Assembly: GCF_900461105.1 (NCBI RefSeq)
Contig: NZ_UFWZ01000001.1
Span: 248,001-312,000, forward strand
Source: Clostridium putrefaciens
GTDB lineage: Bacteria > Bacillota > Clostridia > Clostridiales > Clostridiaceae
Length of the DNA stretch: 64,000 nt
Direction of reading: 5' to 3'
Shown: one piece after another, positions 43,432 through 51,824 of the stretch
Layout of the letters: every line of letters starts with the position of its first letter
Position numbering within the stretch: position 1 is the stretch's first letter
Made by a program: the position numbers and the translations under genes
Notes under the pieces: model-generated
Databases searched by the model: none
What the model was told of the DNA's origin: nothing
What the model saw: the letters and a program-made list of their open reading frames with translations, nothing else

Positions 43432-44145
43432 ATGGAAGAGAAGTACAAAGATAATGGTGGAAAGTATGAATTTGATCAAGAATTGTTAGATAGGGCCTTT
43501 ACTGAGGCAAGAAAGATATATAAGCAAAGAGGATTTCAAACTAGAATGGGATATGGTAAAGTACCTGCAATAACAACAGTGGATATGGCAAAAGCTTGGA
43601 TGTCAGAAGGTCATCCATTTACCTGTGAGAACTGTGGTGAAGTTTGTGAAAATGCCCTTAAGGTATTAGAAGCTGCAAGAAAATCAGGGGTTCCTATATT
43701 TCATACAACAACTGGATACACAGGAGAAAAACAATGGGACTTGCCTAGATGGGATGAAAAGATACCTATGCATACATTAGATATTGATTCAGAGTGGATG
43801 CAAATTGATCCAAAACTTAAGCCAAGACCAGAAGAGCCAGTTATTCACAAAAAATACGCAAGTAACTTTTTTGGTACACATTTAGCTCAAACTTTAAACT
43901 ATCTAGGTGTTGATACTTTAATAGTAATGGGAGCTACTGCATGTGCTTGCGTTAGACATACAGTTATGGATTCAACAGGATATGGATTTAAGACTATAAT
44001 TCCTGAGGGAACTATAGGAGATAGGGTACCAGGTGTTATTGCTTGGAACTTATTTGATATGGACGCTAAGTTTGCAGATGTTGAGCCTCTAGAAAATGTA
44101 GTTAAATACCTTGAAGGTATAGATTCAAAGGTGTATAACAGATAA
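43432..44145 (+). CDS. isochorismatase-like amidohydrolase (N-carbamoyl amide hydrolase type)
   Basis: A 237-residue cysteine hydrolase. The triad is visible as D in TTVDMAKAW, K in IHKKYAS and the nucleophile in GATACACVRHT, which resembles N-carbamoylsarcosine amidase and ureidoacrylate amidase. With the dihydropyrimidinase that follows, it probably removes the carbamoyl group of an N-carbamoyl amino acid, releasing ammonia and CO2. GGGATGGGAG precedes ATG 43432. A hairpin separates the two genes. Expression is expected from the sigma-54 promoter upstream. Confidence 0.85.
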   Translation: MEEKYKDNGGKYEFDQELLDRAFTEARKIYKQRGFQTRMGYGKVPAITTVDMAKAWMSEGHPFTCENCGEVCENALKVLEAARKSGVPIFHTTTGYTGEKQWDLPRWDEKIPMHTLDIDSEWMQIDPKLKPRPEEPVIHKKYASNFFGTHLAQTLNYLGVDTLIVMGATACACVRHTVMDSTGYGFKTIIPEGTIGDRVPGVIAWNLFDMDAKFADVEPLENVVKYLEGIDSKVYNR

Positions 44146-44167
44146 TTAAATAAAAGATTTCAATACT

Positions 44168-44218
44168 TAAAGGGGCACCTACTATGGAATATAATAGAGA
44201 GGTTGCCCCTTAAATTTT
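44168..44218 (+). terminator. intercistronic hairpin, possible attenuator
   Basis: TTAAAGGGGCACCT pairs with AGGTTGCCCCTTAA and is followed by ATTTTTA, between the amidohydrolase and dihydropyrimidinase genes. It probably gives partial termination. Confidence 0.65.
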
Positions 44219-44232
44219 TAAGGAGGGATATA

Positions 44233-45663
44233 ATGAATATTTTAATTAAAAATGGTGTTATTGTATCTGCCATAGATGAGTACAGGGCTGATATTCTTAT
44301 AGAAGATGAAAAAATTGTAGCTATAGGTACTGGTTTAGATAATAGAGCTGACAAGATAATTGATGCTACTGGTAAATATATTTTACCTGGTGGTGTAGAT
44401 GAGCATGTTCATTATGGATCTTTTGGATCTATGACTTTTGAAACTTCTGATGCAGCTATAGTAGGTGGAACTACAACTATTGTAGACTTTGCACCACAGC
44501 AAAAAGGACTAAGTATTAAAGAATCAGTAAAACTTCATAATGAAACTTTAGCAAAGGGTGTATCAGCTGCAGATTATTCATTTCATTGTGTAGTAACTGA
44601 TCCCTCTGATAAGATTTTTGAAGAAATACCTACATTAGCTAAGGAAGGAATTTCTACATTAAAGTTTTTTATGGCATATAAAGGAACACCTTTAATGGTT
44701 GATGACTCTACTATCTTTAAGGCTCTTCAGGTAGCTAAAGATTCAGGTGTTACTATAATGGTTCATGCTGAAAATGGTGATATAGTTGATACACTTCAAA
44801 AACAACTTGTATCAGAAGGGAAAACTGATCCTAAATATCATGCAGATGCTAGACCACCATTAGTTGAAGTAGAAGCTACTAAAAGGGCTATCTACCTTTC
44901 ACGAATGGCAGATGCTCCTATATTTATTGTGCATGTATCCTGTAAAGAGGCTATGGAGGCTATTAGAGATGCTAACATTCAAGGTACACCTGTGTATGGT
45001 GAGACATGTACGCATTACCTTACATTGACAGAAGAGTGTTTAGCAAAACCTAATTTTGAAGGAGCAAAATATGTATGTTCGCCACCACTTAGAAAACAAG
45101 AACATTTAGATTCACTATGGGAGGCAGTAAATAAAGGCTGGCTTTTAGCAGTAGGTTCTGATCATTGTGCAGTTAAGGGCGGATTTGAAAAAGGAAAACG
45201 TAAGGGTATGGGGGATTTTAGTACAATACCAAATGGATGCCCAGGAGTTCAAGATCGTTTAGCTTTGATGTGGACCTATGGAGTAGAAAAGGGAAGGATT
45301 AGCCGTCAAAGATTTGTAGATCTTTTCGCTACAACTCCAGCAAAGGTGGTTGGTTTATTTCCACAAAAGGGACAGATTGCTATTGGGTCAGATGCAGATA
45401 TAGTTATATTTGACCCTGATTTTAAGGGTGTCATAAGCGTAAAAAATAGCTTGTATGGTTCGGATTATAATCCTTTTGAAGGGCTTGAACAAATAGGAAG
45501 AGCAGAAAAGGTATTCCTAAGAGGGAAGTTAGCAGCTGAGAATGGGAAATTCATAGGTAAGCTTGGTGAAGGAAGATATATAAAAGCTAAACCATTTGGT
45601 TTATGTTATGAAAACTTTAAAGATGCTAATACAAAGATACAACATAAGGTAATAGTAGAATAG
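44233..45663 (+). CDS. dihydropyrimidinase / hydantoinase
   Basis: A 476-residue cyclic amidohydrolase. Metal ligands of the binuclear site are visible: DEHVH, the lysine to be carbamylated in TLKFFMAYKG, MVHAEN, IVHVSC and SDHC. The enzyme opens dihydrouracil, dihydrothymine or 5-substituted hydantoins to N-carbamoyl amino acids, which the preceding amidohydrolase could then cleave. A dihydropyrimidine dehydrogenase gene is not in the window. ATG 44233 is chosen because AAGGAGGG ends 5 bases upstream; the longer frame from 44203 would start inside the hairpin. Confidence 0.95.
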   Translation: MNILIKNGVIVSAIDEYRADILIEDEKIVAIGTGLDNRADKIIDATGKYILPGGVDEHVHYGSFGSMTFETSDAAIVGGTTTIVDFAPQQKGLSIKESVKLHNETLAKGVSAADYSFHCVVTDPSDKIFEEIPTLAKEGISTLKFFMAYKGTPLMVDDSTIFKALQVAKDSGVTIMVHAENGDIVDTLQKQLVSEGKTDPKYHADARPPLVEVEATKRAIYLSRMADAPIFIVHVSCKEAMEAIRDANIQGTPVYGETCTHYLTLTEECLAKPNFEGAKYVCSPPLRKQEHLDSLWEAVNKGWLLAVGSDHCAVKGGFEKGKRKGMGDFSTIPNGCPGVQDRLALMWTYGVEKGRISRQRFVDLFATTPAKVVGLFPQKGQIAIGSDADIVIFDPDFKGVISVKNSLYGSDYNPFEGLEQIGRAEKVFLRGKLAAENGKFIGKLGEGRYIKAKPFGLCYENFKDANTKIQHKVIVE

Positions 45664-45716
45664 TTAAGTTTATGTGAAATGTTCGTTAAAGTATAATTAT
45701 ATTTTAATTTAAAAGT

Positions 45717-45766
45717 AAAAAGCTGTAGAGAAGGATACGTTTGTATCACTATCTACAGCCTTTTAT
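45717..45766 (+). terminator. terminator after the dihydropyrimidinase gene
   Basis: AAAAGCTGTAGA pairs with TCTACAGCCTTTT around a nested GATAC/GTATC hairpin. Confidence 0.8.
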
Positions 45767-45848
45767 GTATCATAATAATTATTATAAAAATCATTTATAA
45801 TAACCTTTAGGTTAATTAACTCATTTTAATTAATCCGTTTTAAGTAAC

Positions 45849-46214
45849 TTACCTTTGCAGGTCATCCCAGTTTAATGAGAGCTCACTTAATTCAATAAGT
45901 GCTGAAACCTTATCTTCTGCGTCTAAGGAGCCATTTAATCTTGCAATATTTCTATCTATTGCAATCATTTCATTTCTTTCAGCGCTAAATTGAACTCTAT
46001 TACCAACTATTTTCCACGCAGTTTTAAGTTTAGTTAAGTTCTCTTTTGCTTCAACCCAATTTTCTGATTCAACATCTCTTTTTACATTTTCTATACAACT
46101 TTTAACATTATCTTTTTCGCTAAATGGCTTTTTTAATAAGCCACCTGTAGTCATTATTGCTATAAAGACTACTAATGCAAATACTACCATTATATATGAT
46201 TTATTTCTACTCAT
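45849..46214 (-). CDS. DUF4363 family membrane-anchored protein
   Basis: A 121-residue protein with one N-terminal membrane segment (YIMVVFALVVFIAIMTTGG). A helical external part follows (ESENWVEAKENLTKLKTAWKIV, NRNEM-type heptads). DUF4363 proteins regularly follow DUF421 proteins in Clostridium, as here: the frame begins within a few bases of the DUF421 stop. ATG 46214 is chosen; an in-frame GTG 46229 abuts the upstream stop and overlaps the AGGTGG site. Function is unknown. Confidence 0.8.
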   Translation of the reverse strand: MSRNKSYIMVVFALVVFIAIMTTGGLLKKPFSEKDNVKSCIENVKRDVESENWVEAKENLTKLKTAWKIVGNRVQFSAERNEMIAIDRNIARLNGSLDAEDKVSALIELSELSLNWDDLQR

Positions 46215-46229
46215 AATAACCACAACCAC

Positions 46230-46952
46230 CTATTTATAGATATCTTTTATATTAATAATCTTATTTTTGTAGGTATCAACTTTTAACTTTTTAGAAGAAT
46301 CAAGATAAGCATAAAATACTTCTAGAGGACTTTCAAAACCTTGTTTATTTAATTCTTTTAAAAGCCACTTTCGGTCTATTTTATACTTAGGTAAATTATC
46401 TTCAATTATCATTCCGTTAAATATTAATTCATTATTTACATCTTGATTTTTTAACTTTATATCCATGCTGTATACTATGTTTGAAAATTCATCTTTTGTT
46501 AAAACTGAAAGCTGTCCATTTGTTTCAAGTATTGCGAACTTTACTTGGTTTAAATCAAATATGTCTTTTAATCTAAGTAATCCTAAAATATCCACAAGGG
46601 TAAATTTAGATTTTTTCAGGTTATCTCCAAGGATTACTCCGTCATGAATTATAATTGACGCCTTATCATTAACGAACTTAGTAAGCTTTTTAGAATGTAA
46701 AGTAATAAGTTGTAATATGGCAGAAAAAGCAGCCCAAGTGAAAAGACCTACGAAGTGAGGCCAAGCGGAGCTAGCAAGATCTACTGTAAGTGATGATGCG
46801 ATAGAACCAATTGTAATTCCTACTATATAGTCAAAAAAGGTTAATTGAGCTATTTGTTCCTTACCAAGAAATCGCGTAAAAATAAGAAGTGTAAAAAAGG
46901 CTATTAGCCCTCTTACCAAAACTACTAATGCTTCATTCAATTTTATCACCAT
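46230..46952 (-). CDS. DUF421 (YetF-like) membrane protein
   Basis: A 240-residue protein with three N-terminal membrane helices (RGLIAFFTLLIFTRFLGKEQ; YIVGITIGSIASSL; FVGLFTWAAFSAILQLITL) and a cytoplasmic DUF421 domain (IIHDGVILGDNLKKSKFTLVDILGLLR; VKFAILETNGQLSVL). The family's GK(E/R)..(A/S) start and FAILE(T/P)NG motif are present. It pairs with DUF4363 on the minus strand and is divergent from a spoVA-type operon that has its own DUF421 member. A role in spores is inferred from that context only. Confidence 0.9.
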   Translation of the reverse strand: MVIKLNEALVVLVRGLIAFFTLLIFTRFLGKEQIAQLTFFDYIVGITIGSIASSLTVDLASSAWPHFVGLFTWAAFSAILQLITLHSKKLTKFVNDKASIIIHDGVILGDNLKKSKFTLVDILGLLRLKDIFDLNQVKFAILETNGQLSVLTKDEFSNIVYSMDIKLKNQDVNNELIFNGMIIEDNLPKYKIDRKWLLKELNKQGFESPLEVFYAYLDSSKKLKVDTYKNKIINIKDIYK

Positions 46953-47155
46953 CTAAAATATATTTGAAATTAGTATTAGGTTAATACCAAGATATTATAC
47001 GATATAAATATAATAATTTTAATATTTATATATGCATGCATAAAGGAGAGGTTAATTGTTAAGCATAATCGTAACGATTAAAAATGAACTTAATTGTTAA
47101 ACTATATTTATATAAAAGGTTCAGGTAAGTGTTAAAGAAAGGAAGTTGATTTTTA

Positions 47156-47362
47156 ATGACTGTAGCATCTAAATTAAATCAGACATTAGCAAGTTTAAAA
47201 GGGATTAAAAGTACTTTAAAGATCTACTCTATTCAAGAACAAAAGAAGGAATCAAAAGATACATATGAAAAGTCACTATTGGAAACAAACGATATTATAG
47301 AAGACTTAGAAAATAGAATCAAGGTTTTAGAACTTGAGGAACCGCAATATAAAAGCAATTGA
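47156..47362 (+). CDS. DUF1657 small protein
   Basis: A 68-residue helical protein: MTVASKLNQTLASLKGIKST at the start and LELEEPQYKSN at the end are typical of DUF1657. A second member lies at 50135 with the same beginning and end. In spore-formers these small proteins accompany spoVA genes, including the spoVA-2mob operon linked to spore heat resistance. AAAGGAAG precedes ATG 47156. It overlaps the following frame's upstream extension but not its true start. Confidence 0.9.
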   Translation: MTVASKLNQTLASLKGIKSTLKIYSIQEQKKESKDTYEKSLLETNDIIEDLENRIKVLELEEPQYKSN

Positions 47363-47375
47363 AAGAGGTAAGATT

Positions 47376-48236
47376 ATGAATATTGAATTTATGATATTAC
47401 TAAGGACAATAATTTTATTGTTTGTAACTTTAATTTTAACAAGGATTTTAGGAAGAGGAAGTATGTCTAATGCGACGCCTTTCAATTTTATTAGTTATGT
47501 GGTTATAGCCATTATAGTTTCCTTAATGTCATTAAATATAATTACGAATTTTTTTCTCGGTATGATTATTTTATTAACTTGGAGCCTATTTTCTATTGCA
47601 CTCGACTATGCATGCATGAAAAGCAAGTGGGTACATGATATGGTAAATGGTAAGGAAAGAATACTTATAAAAGATGGTAAGGTCATGGAAGAGAGTTTAA
47701 GTGAGGTAAGATTTACCGGTGAAGAGCTTTTAAAAGAATTGCGTAATAAGGGTGTGTTTAATTTAGCTGATGTTGAGTTTGCAATAATGGAGACAACGGG
47801 GGATATAAATGTAGGTCTAAAATCTGATAAGGTCCATATTACCCCCCATGATTTAGGAATAAAGATTCCAAAAAAGGCCCAAACTCAAACAGTAATATTA
47901 GATGGAAATGTTTTAGACAGAGGACTTACCAATATGGGATTGAATCAAGGGTGGCTAAAAACTAAGTTAGAAGGTATGGGAGTTACTTTAGAAAATGTCT
48001 TCATAGGTCAGATAGATTCTTCAGGTGATTTATATTTAGATCTCTTTGATGATAGCCTAGAATCTCCAAAATCAAATACTAAAGAATTACTTTATGCTGA
48101 TTTAGAAAAAGCTGAAGCTGATTTCATGTCTTTTGCTTTAGAAACAGAGGATAAAGAGGCAAAGGCTATGTATATCAAGAATGCAGAAAAGTTAAAACAA
48201 ATTATCGAAAGGTTAAAACTATATTTATTACGTTAG
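47376..48236 (+). CDS. DUF421 membrane protein with a DUF1657-like C-terminal tail
   Basis: A 286-residue protein: three membrane helices (LLRTIILLFVTLILTRIL; FISYVVIAIIVSLMSL; FFLGMIILLTWSLFSIAL) and the DUF421 domain (KERILIKDGKVMEESLSE; VEFAIMETTGDINV). About 50 C-terminal residues (ADFMSFALETEDKEAKAMY) closely resemble DUF1657 (compare LKTFALETEDQQAKTDF at 50135). This fusion is characteristic of spoVA-2mob-type operons. ATG 47376 is chosen because AAGAGGT lies 6 bases upstream; the frame's earlier ATG 47334 is inside the preceding gene. Confidence 0.9.
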   Translation: MNIEFMILLRTIILLFVTLILTRILGRGSMSNATPFNFISYVVIAIIVSLMSLNIITNFFLGMIILLTWSLFSIALDYACMKSKWVHDMVNGKERILIKDGKVMEESLSEVRFTGEELLKELRNKGVFNLADVEFAIMETTGDINVGLKSDKVHITPHDLGIKIPKKAQTQTVILDGNVLDRGLTNMGLNQGWLKTKLEGMGVTLENVFIGQIDSSGDLYLDLFDDSLESPKSNTKELLYADLEKAEADFMSFALETEDKEAKAMYIKNAEKLKQIIERLKLYLLR

Positions 48237-48247
48237 AAGGTGGAAAA

Positions 48248-48727
48248 ATGTCTAATAAAAAAAATAAAAAACTAACTCCTAATCAGCAAAAGTACCAAGA
48301 ACTTTCAACAAATATAGAACCTAAAAGACCTATATTACTTAATTGTATTAGGGCTTTTCTTGTAGGTGGGTTTATATGCACAATAGGTCAGGGGTTAGAG
48401 TTAATATTTATAAATTATTTTAACTTTAACGAAAAGACAGTAGGGAGCCCAACTTCAGCAGTACTGATTATTATTTCAGTTCTCCTTACTGGGTTTGGGG
48501 TTTATGATAAAATTGCCCAGTGGGCTGGAGCTGGAACGGCTGTACCTATAACTGGATTTGCCAACTCAATAGCATCAGCTGCAATTGAGCATAGAAGCGA
48601 AGGCTATGTGCTTGGAACAGGTGCGAATATGTTCAAATTAGCTGGCTCTGTTATTGCCTTTGGCGTATTTTCAGCATTTGTAGTTTCAATTATTAAAATT
48701 ACTATAATGTGGTTAGGTGGAATGTAA
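48248..48727 (+). CDS. spoVAC: stage V sporulation protein AC
   Basis: A 159-residue membrane protein with the SpoVAC features RAFLVGGFICTIGQGLE, GFGVYDKIAQWAGAGTAVPITGF and EGYVLGTGANMFKLAG. SpoVAC is part of the inner-spore-membrane channel that moves Ca-dipicolinate during sporulation and germination and can act as a mechanosensitive channel. AAGGTGG precedes ATG 48248. It is followed without a gap by spoVAD: the stop and the next ATG are adjacent. Confidence 0.96.
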   Translation: MSNKKNKKLTPNQQKYQELSTNIEPKRPILLNCIRAFLVGGFICTIGQGLELIFINYFNFNEKTVGSPTSAVLIIISVLLTGFGVYDKIAQWAGAGTAVPITGFANSIASAAIEHRSEGYVLGTGANMFKLAGSVIAFGVFSAFVVSIIKITIMWLGGM

Positions 48728-49729
48728 ATGATAAAAGGACATCAATCATGGATCTTTGAGTCTAAACCTACAATAATTTCATCTGCAGCTGTAGGTGGAC
48801 CCTTTGAGGCAAAAGGGGCTTTAGCTGAAGATTTTGATATACTTCATGAAGATATATGGTTAGGACAGGATAGCTTTGAAAAGGCAGAAAAGGTTTTATT
48901 AGAGCACGCATGTGAAAGAGCAATAAAAAAGGCAAATATGAAAAAGGAAGATATCGACTTTTTTATAAGTGGAGATCTTATGAACCAAATCATTTCTAGT
49001 AGTTTTGCGGCTAGAACTCTTGGAATACCGTACCTTGGCATATTCGGAGCTTGTTCTAGTGCTATGGAGGGTCTAGCTTTAGCGTCTTTAATTGTAGACA
49101 GTAAATTTGCTAAACATATACTAACAGCTGCCTCTAGTCATAATGCAGCTGCAGAAAAACAATTTAGATATCCTACAGAGTATGGTGGGCAAAAACCACC
49201 TACTTCTCAGTGGACTGTAACAGGAGCAGGAGCAGGAATAGTTTCATCAGAAGGCAATGGACCAAAGGTTACATCAGCAACTATAGGAAGAGTAGTGGAT
49301 ATGGGTATTTCTGACCCCTTTAATATGGGATCAGCTATGGCTCCTGCGGCTGTAGATACTATTGAAGCTCACTTTAGAGACTTACAAATTGATCCATCTT
49401 ATTACGATATTATAGCCACTGGTGATTTAGGAACAGTAGGCCATGAACTTGCATCAATTTTATTAAAAGAGAATGGTTTCGAGATGCCAAAAGAAAAGTT
49501 CACGGACTGTGGAACATTAATATATAAAAAGGAGCAACAAGTATTTTCTGGGGCTAGTGGATGTGGATGTGCTGCTACTGTAACTTATGGACACTTTTTA
49601 AATGAGATGAGAAAGGGAAATCTTAAAAAGATATTAATTGTTGCAACAGGAGCATTAATGTCGCCTATGTCATACCAACAAAAAGAAAGTATACCTTCTG
49701 TAGCACATGCAGTATCTATAGAAATATAA
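48728..49729 (+). CDS. spoVAD: stage V sporulation protein AD
   Basis: A 333-residue protein with a thiolase-like fold. Family sequences seen are ISSAAVGGPFEAKG, DILHEDIWLGQDSFEKAE, GIFGACSSAMEGL and TGDLGTVGHEL. SpoVAD binds dipicolinic acid and is the soluble partner of the SpoVA channel. It begins right after the spoVAC stop and is followed by spoVAEB 17 bases later. Confidence 0.97.
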   Translation: MIKGHQSWIFESKPTIISSAAVGGPFEAKGALAEDFDILHEDIWLGQDSFEKAEKVLLEHACERAIKKANMKKEDIDFFISGDLMNQIISSSFAARTLGIPYLGIFGACSSAMEGLALASLIVDSKFAKHILTAASSHNAAAEKQFRYPTEYGGQKPPTSQWTVTGAGAGIVSSEGNGPKVTSATIGRVVDMGISDPFNMGSAMAPAAVDTIEAHFRDLQIDPSYYDIIATGDLGTVGHELASILLKENGFEMPKEKFTDCGTLIYKKEQQVFSGASGCGCAATVTYGHFLNEMRKGNLKKILIVATGALMSPMSYQQKESIPSVAHAVSIEI

Positions 49730-49746
49730 AAAGAGGTTGATAAGTT

Positions 49747-50103
49747 ATGATAATAAAATTTATTTATGCCTTCCTAGTTGGTGGTGCAATATGCGTTATT
49801 GGTCAGCTTATGATGGATTTATTAAAGCTTACCCCAGCTCACACCATGTGCACATTAGTTGTAATAGGAAGTATTTTAGGCGGACTTGGCATATATGATA
49901 AGCTAATAAAGTTTGCAGGTGCAGGTGCATCTATACCAATAAGTAGCTTTGGAAACTCCTTAGTAAAGGGTGCATTAATGGAGGCAGAGCGTGATGGTAT
50001 TATTGGGGTGCTTACTGGTATCTTTGAGATAACTGGATCTGGAGTATCCACTGCAATAATTTTTGGGTTTATTGCAGCCTTAATATTTAAACCTAAAGGA
50101 TAA
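49747..50103 (+). CDS. spoVAE: stage V sporulation protein AE-b
   Basis: A 118-residue membrane protein homologous to SpoVAC's second half: FLVGGAICVIGQLMMDLLKL, GGLGIYDKLIKFAGAGASIPISSFG, EGIIGVLTG-like stretch and a final hydrophobic segment. It is the third SpoVA channel component in this operon. AGAGGTTGAT precedes ATG 49747. The operon lacks spoVAA, AB and AF, as spoVA-2mob-type operons do. Confidence 0.95.
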   Translation: MIIKFIYAFLVGGAICVIGQLMMDLLKLTPAHTMCTLVVIGSILGGLGIYDKLIKFAGAGASIPISSFGNSLVKGALMEAERDGIIGVLTGIFEITGSGVSTAIIFGFIAALIFKPKG

Positions 50104-50134
50104 TTAAATAAATTTATGTAAAGGAGGTGATAAT

Positions 50135-50341
50135 ATGACAGTCGGAACTCAAATGCAACAAGCAGTTGCAGGATTACAAGGAGCGGCAGCTACACTTAAG
50201 ACATTTGCTTTAGAAACTGAAGACCAACAAGCAAAAACAGATTTTAATAAAATTTCACAGCAACTTGATAGCGCAGTAGACGTATTAAAAGGAAGACAAA
50301 AGTTTATAGAACAAGAAGAACCACAATATAAACAACAATAA
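50135..50341 (+). CDS. DUF1657 small protein, second copy
   Basis: A 68-residue helical protein (MTVGTQMQQAVAGLQGAAAT; FIEQEEPQYKQQ at the end) equal in length to the first DUF1657 protein at 47156. AAGGAGGTGAT precedes ATG 50135, the strongest ribosome binding site in the operon, so it may be the most abundant product. It is probably a spore protein. The next gene starts 33 bases on. Confidence 0.92.
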   Translation: MTVGTQMQQAVAGLQGAAATLKTFALETEDQQAKTDFNKISQQLDSAVDVLKGRQKFIEQEEPQYKQQ

Positions 50342-50373
50342 GAGTAATATATTGCAAAGAAGGTGCGTATATT

Positions 50374-51663
50374 ATGAGGCCTATAGAATCCTTTCAAACA
50401 AATACTATAAACAAAAACAAAAGGTTAAAAAGTTTTAGTGGTAATTTTACTGATGAAATTAATAGCGAAGAGTTATTTGATATCCCAGTTATATCTGTTA
50501 CAGGAACTAATGGTAAGACTACAACTGTAAGGCTAATTCATACACTGTTAAGTAGACTTGGATATATTTCTGGATTAGCCTCTACGGGAGGAATATTTAT
50601 AGGTAACAATAAAATAATGGATGGAGATACCACAGGCTTTTATAGTGCAAGGAAAGTTTTAAGTAGCAGTGAGGTTGAAGTGGCTGTACTTGAAACTGCA
50701 AGAGGAGGGATAATTAAAAAGGGTCTTGGATACAAAAGAGCTAGGGTAGCTGTGTTTACATCTATATCAGAGGATCATATAGGTATGGGAGGATTAAATA
50801 GTATAGAAGACATTATTAAGATAAAGACTGTAATATTTGATGAAATTCATCCTAATGGCAAGATAGTTTGTTGTAATAATCCTTTGTTAATGGAATCTTT
50901 AAAAGGTAGAAAAAGAGTTTGTTTATTTGGTATAGGTTTTGATGATAATATGAAAATACACAAGGATATGGGCTGCGAAGGCATGTTTGTAGAGGGTAAC
51001 TATATTATATATTTTAATAATAATAAACTCACACCAATATTAGATATTAGGGAATTACCTTTTACCCATAATGGTATTTCTAAAAGTAATATTAAAAACA
51101 TAATGGCTACAATAATGGCTGTAATTGAGATTCATCCTAATTTAAATGATATTATGGATGTAATTAAAACAATTAAATGTGATTTAAGTGTCAATGCAGG
51201 AAGACAAAATATAATAGACATGGGTAAGTTTAATTTAGTATTAGATTATGGACATAACTCAGAATCATTTATTGAGGTATTTAATATAGTTAAATCCCTA
51301 AATCCTGAAGTTATAACGGCAATAATAGGGGCAGCTGGAGATAGGCAAGATAAATATATAAGAGAACTTGGTTATATAGCTACAAAATACAGTAATAATA
51401 TAATAATAAGGGAGCAAAAAGATTTAAGGGACAGGAACATAGGAGAATCTGCAAGACTTCTTATGAAAGGAGTTTTGGATAATAAAGATTTTGATATAAC
51501 TAAGGTTAAAGTAATATACAAAGAGGAAGAAGCTTTAGCTAATTGTATGAAAGATGCGAAAGAAGGAGAAGTTATAGTATTATTTACTCAATGCCTTAAT
51601 TGTATAATACCAGTAGTTAATGAATTCTTAAAAAGCATAGGGAAAGAAATGTTATATATATAG
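50374..51663 (+). CDS. Mur-ligase-family protein resembling the C-terminal half of cyanophycin synthetase
   Basis: A 429-residue ATP-dependent ligase: P-loop VTGTNGKTTT near residue 45, a CphA-like central motif ETARGGIIKKGLGYKRARVAV in parts, SEDHIGMGG, the Mur-ligase C-terminal domain with DYGHN, and IGAAGDRQDK. In CphA this half follows an ATP-grasp domain, which is absent here. No cyanophycinase gene is nearby. AAGGTGCG precedes ATG 50374, 33 bases after the DUF1657 gene, with a terminator after the stop. It therefore looks like the last gene of the spoVA operon and may make or modify a spore amide-linked compound. The substrate is unknown. Confidence 0.85.
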   Translation: MRPIESFQTNTINKNKRLKSFSGNFTDEINSEELFDIPVISVTGTNGKTTTVRLIHTLLSRLGYISGLASTGGIFIGNNKIMDGDTTGFYSARKVLSSSEVEVAVLETARGGIIKKGLGYKRARVAVFTSISEDHIGMGGLNSIEDIIKIKTVIFDEIHPNGKIVCCNNPLLMESLKGRKRVCLFGIGFDDNMKIHKDMGCEGMFVEGNYIIYFNNNKLTPILDIRELPFTHNGISKSNIKNIMATIMAVIEIHPNLNDIMDVIKTIKCDLSVNAGRQNIIDMGKFNLVLDYGHNSESFIEVFNIVKSLNPEVITAIIGAAGDRQDKYIRELGYIATKYSNNIIIREQKDLRDRNIGESARLLMKGVLDNKDFDITKVKVIYKEEEALANCMKDAKEGEVIVLFTQCLNCIIPVVNEFLKSIGKEMLYI

Positions 51664-51758
51664 TAAGAAATGTGTTTTTGTATTTTTATTGATTTAGGTT
51701 AAAGTAGCGGAATTTACAAATGGTTGTTCATATCAAGTGATTGTTATATAGGTAATGA

Positions 51759-51789
51759 ATAAGAGAAGGCACAGGTGCCTTCTCTTATT
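51759..51789. terminator. bidirectional terminator between the spoVA operon and nrdB
   Basis: AATAAGAGAAGGCA and TGCCTTCTCTTATT form a perfect 14-bp stem with a 3-4-base loop between convergent genes. Confidence 0.92.
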
Positions 51790-51824
51790 ATATTAGTTTC
51801 TTATTTAGTTGTTGCTCCTATTTA

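Noticed and set aside
47030-47070. GCATA and CATAATC considered as a sigma-G promoter of the spoVA operon
   Set aside because: The spacing between the two elements is ~21 bases, longer than the 17-18 expected, so the match is not convincing.
51731-51745. TATCAAGTGATTGTTATA considered as a third copy of the 147-bp repeat
   Set aside because: Only ~12 bases at one edge match and similarity does not continue; chance is likely.
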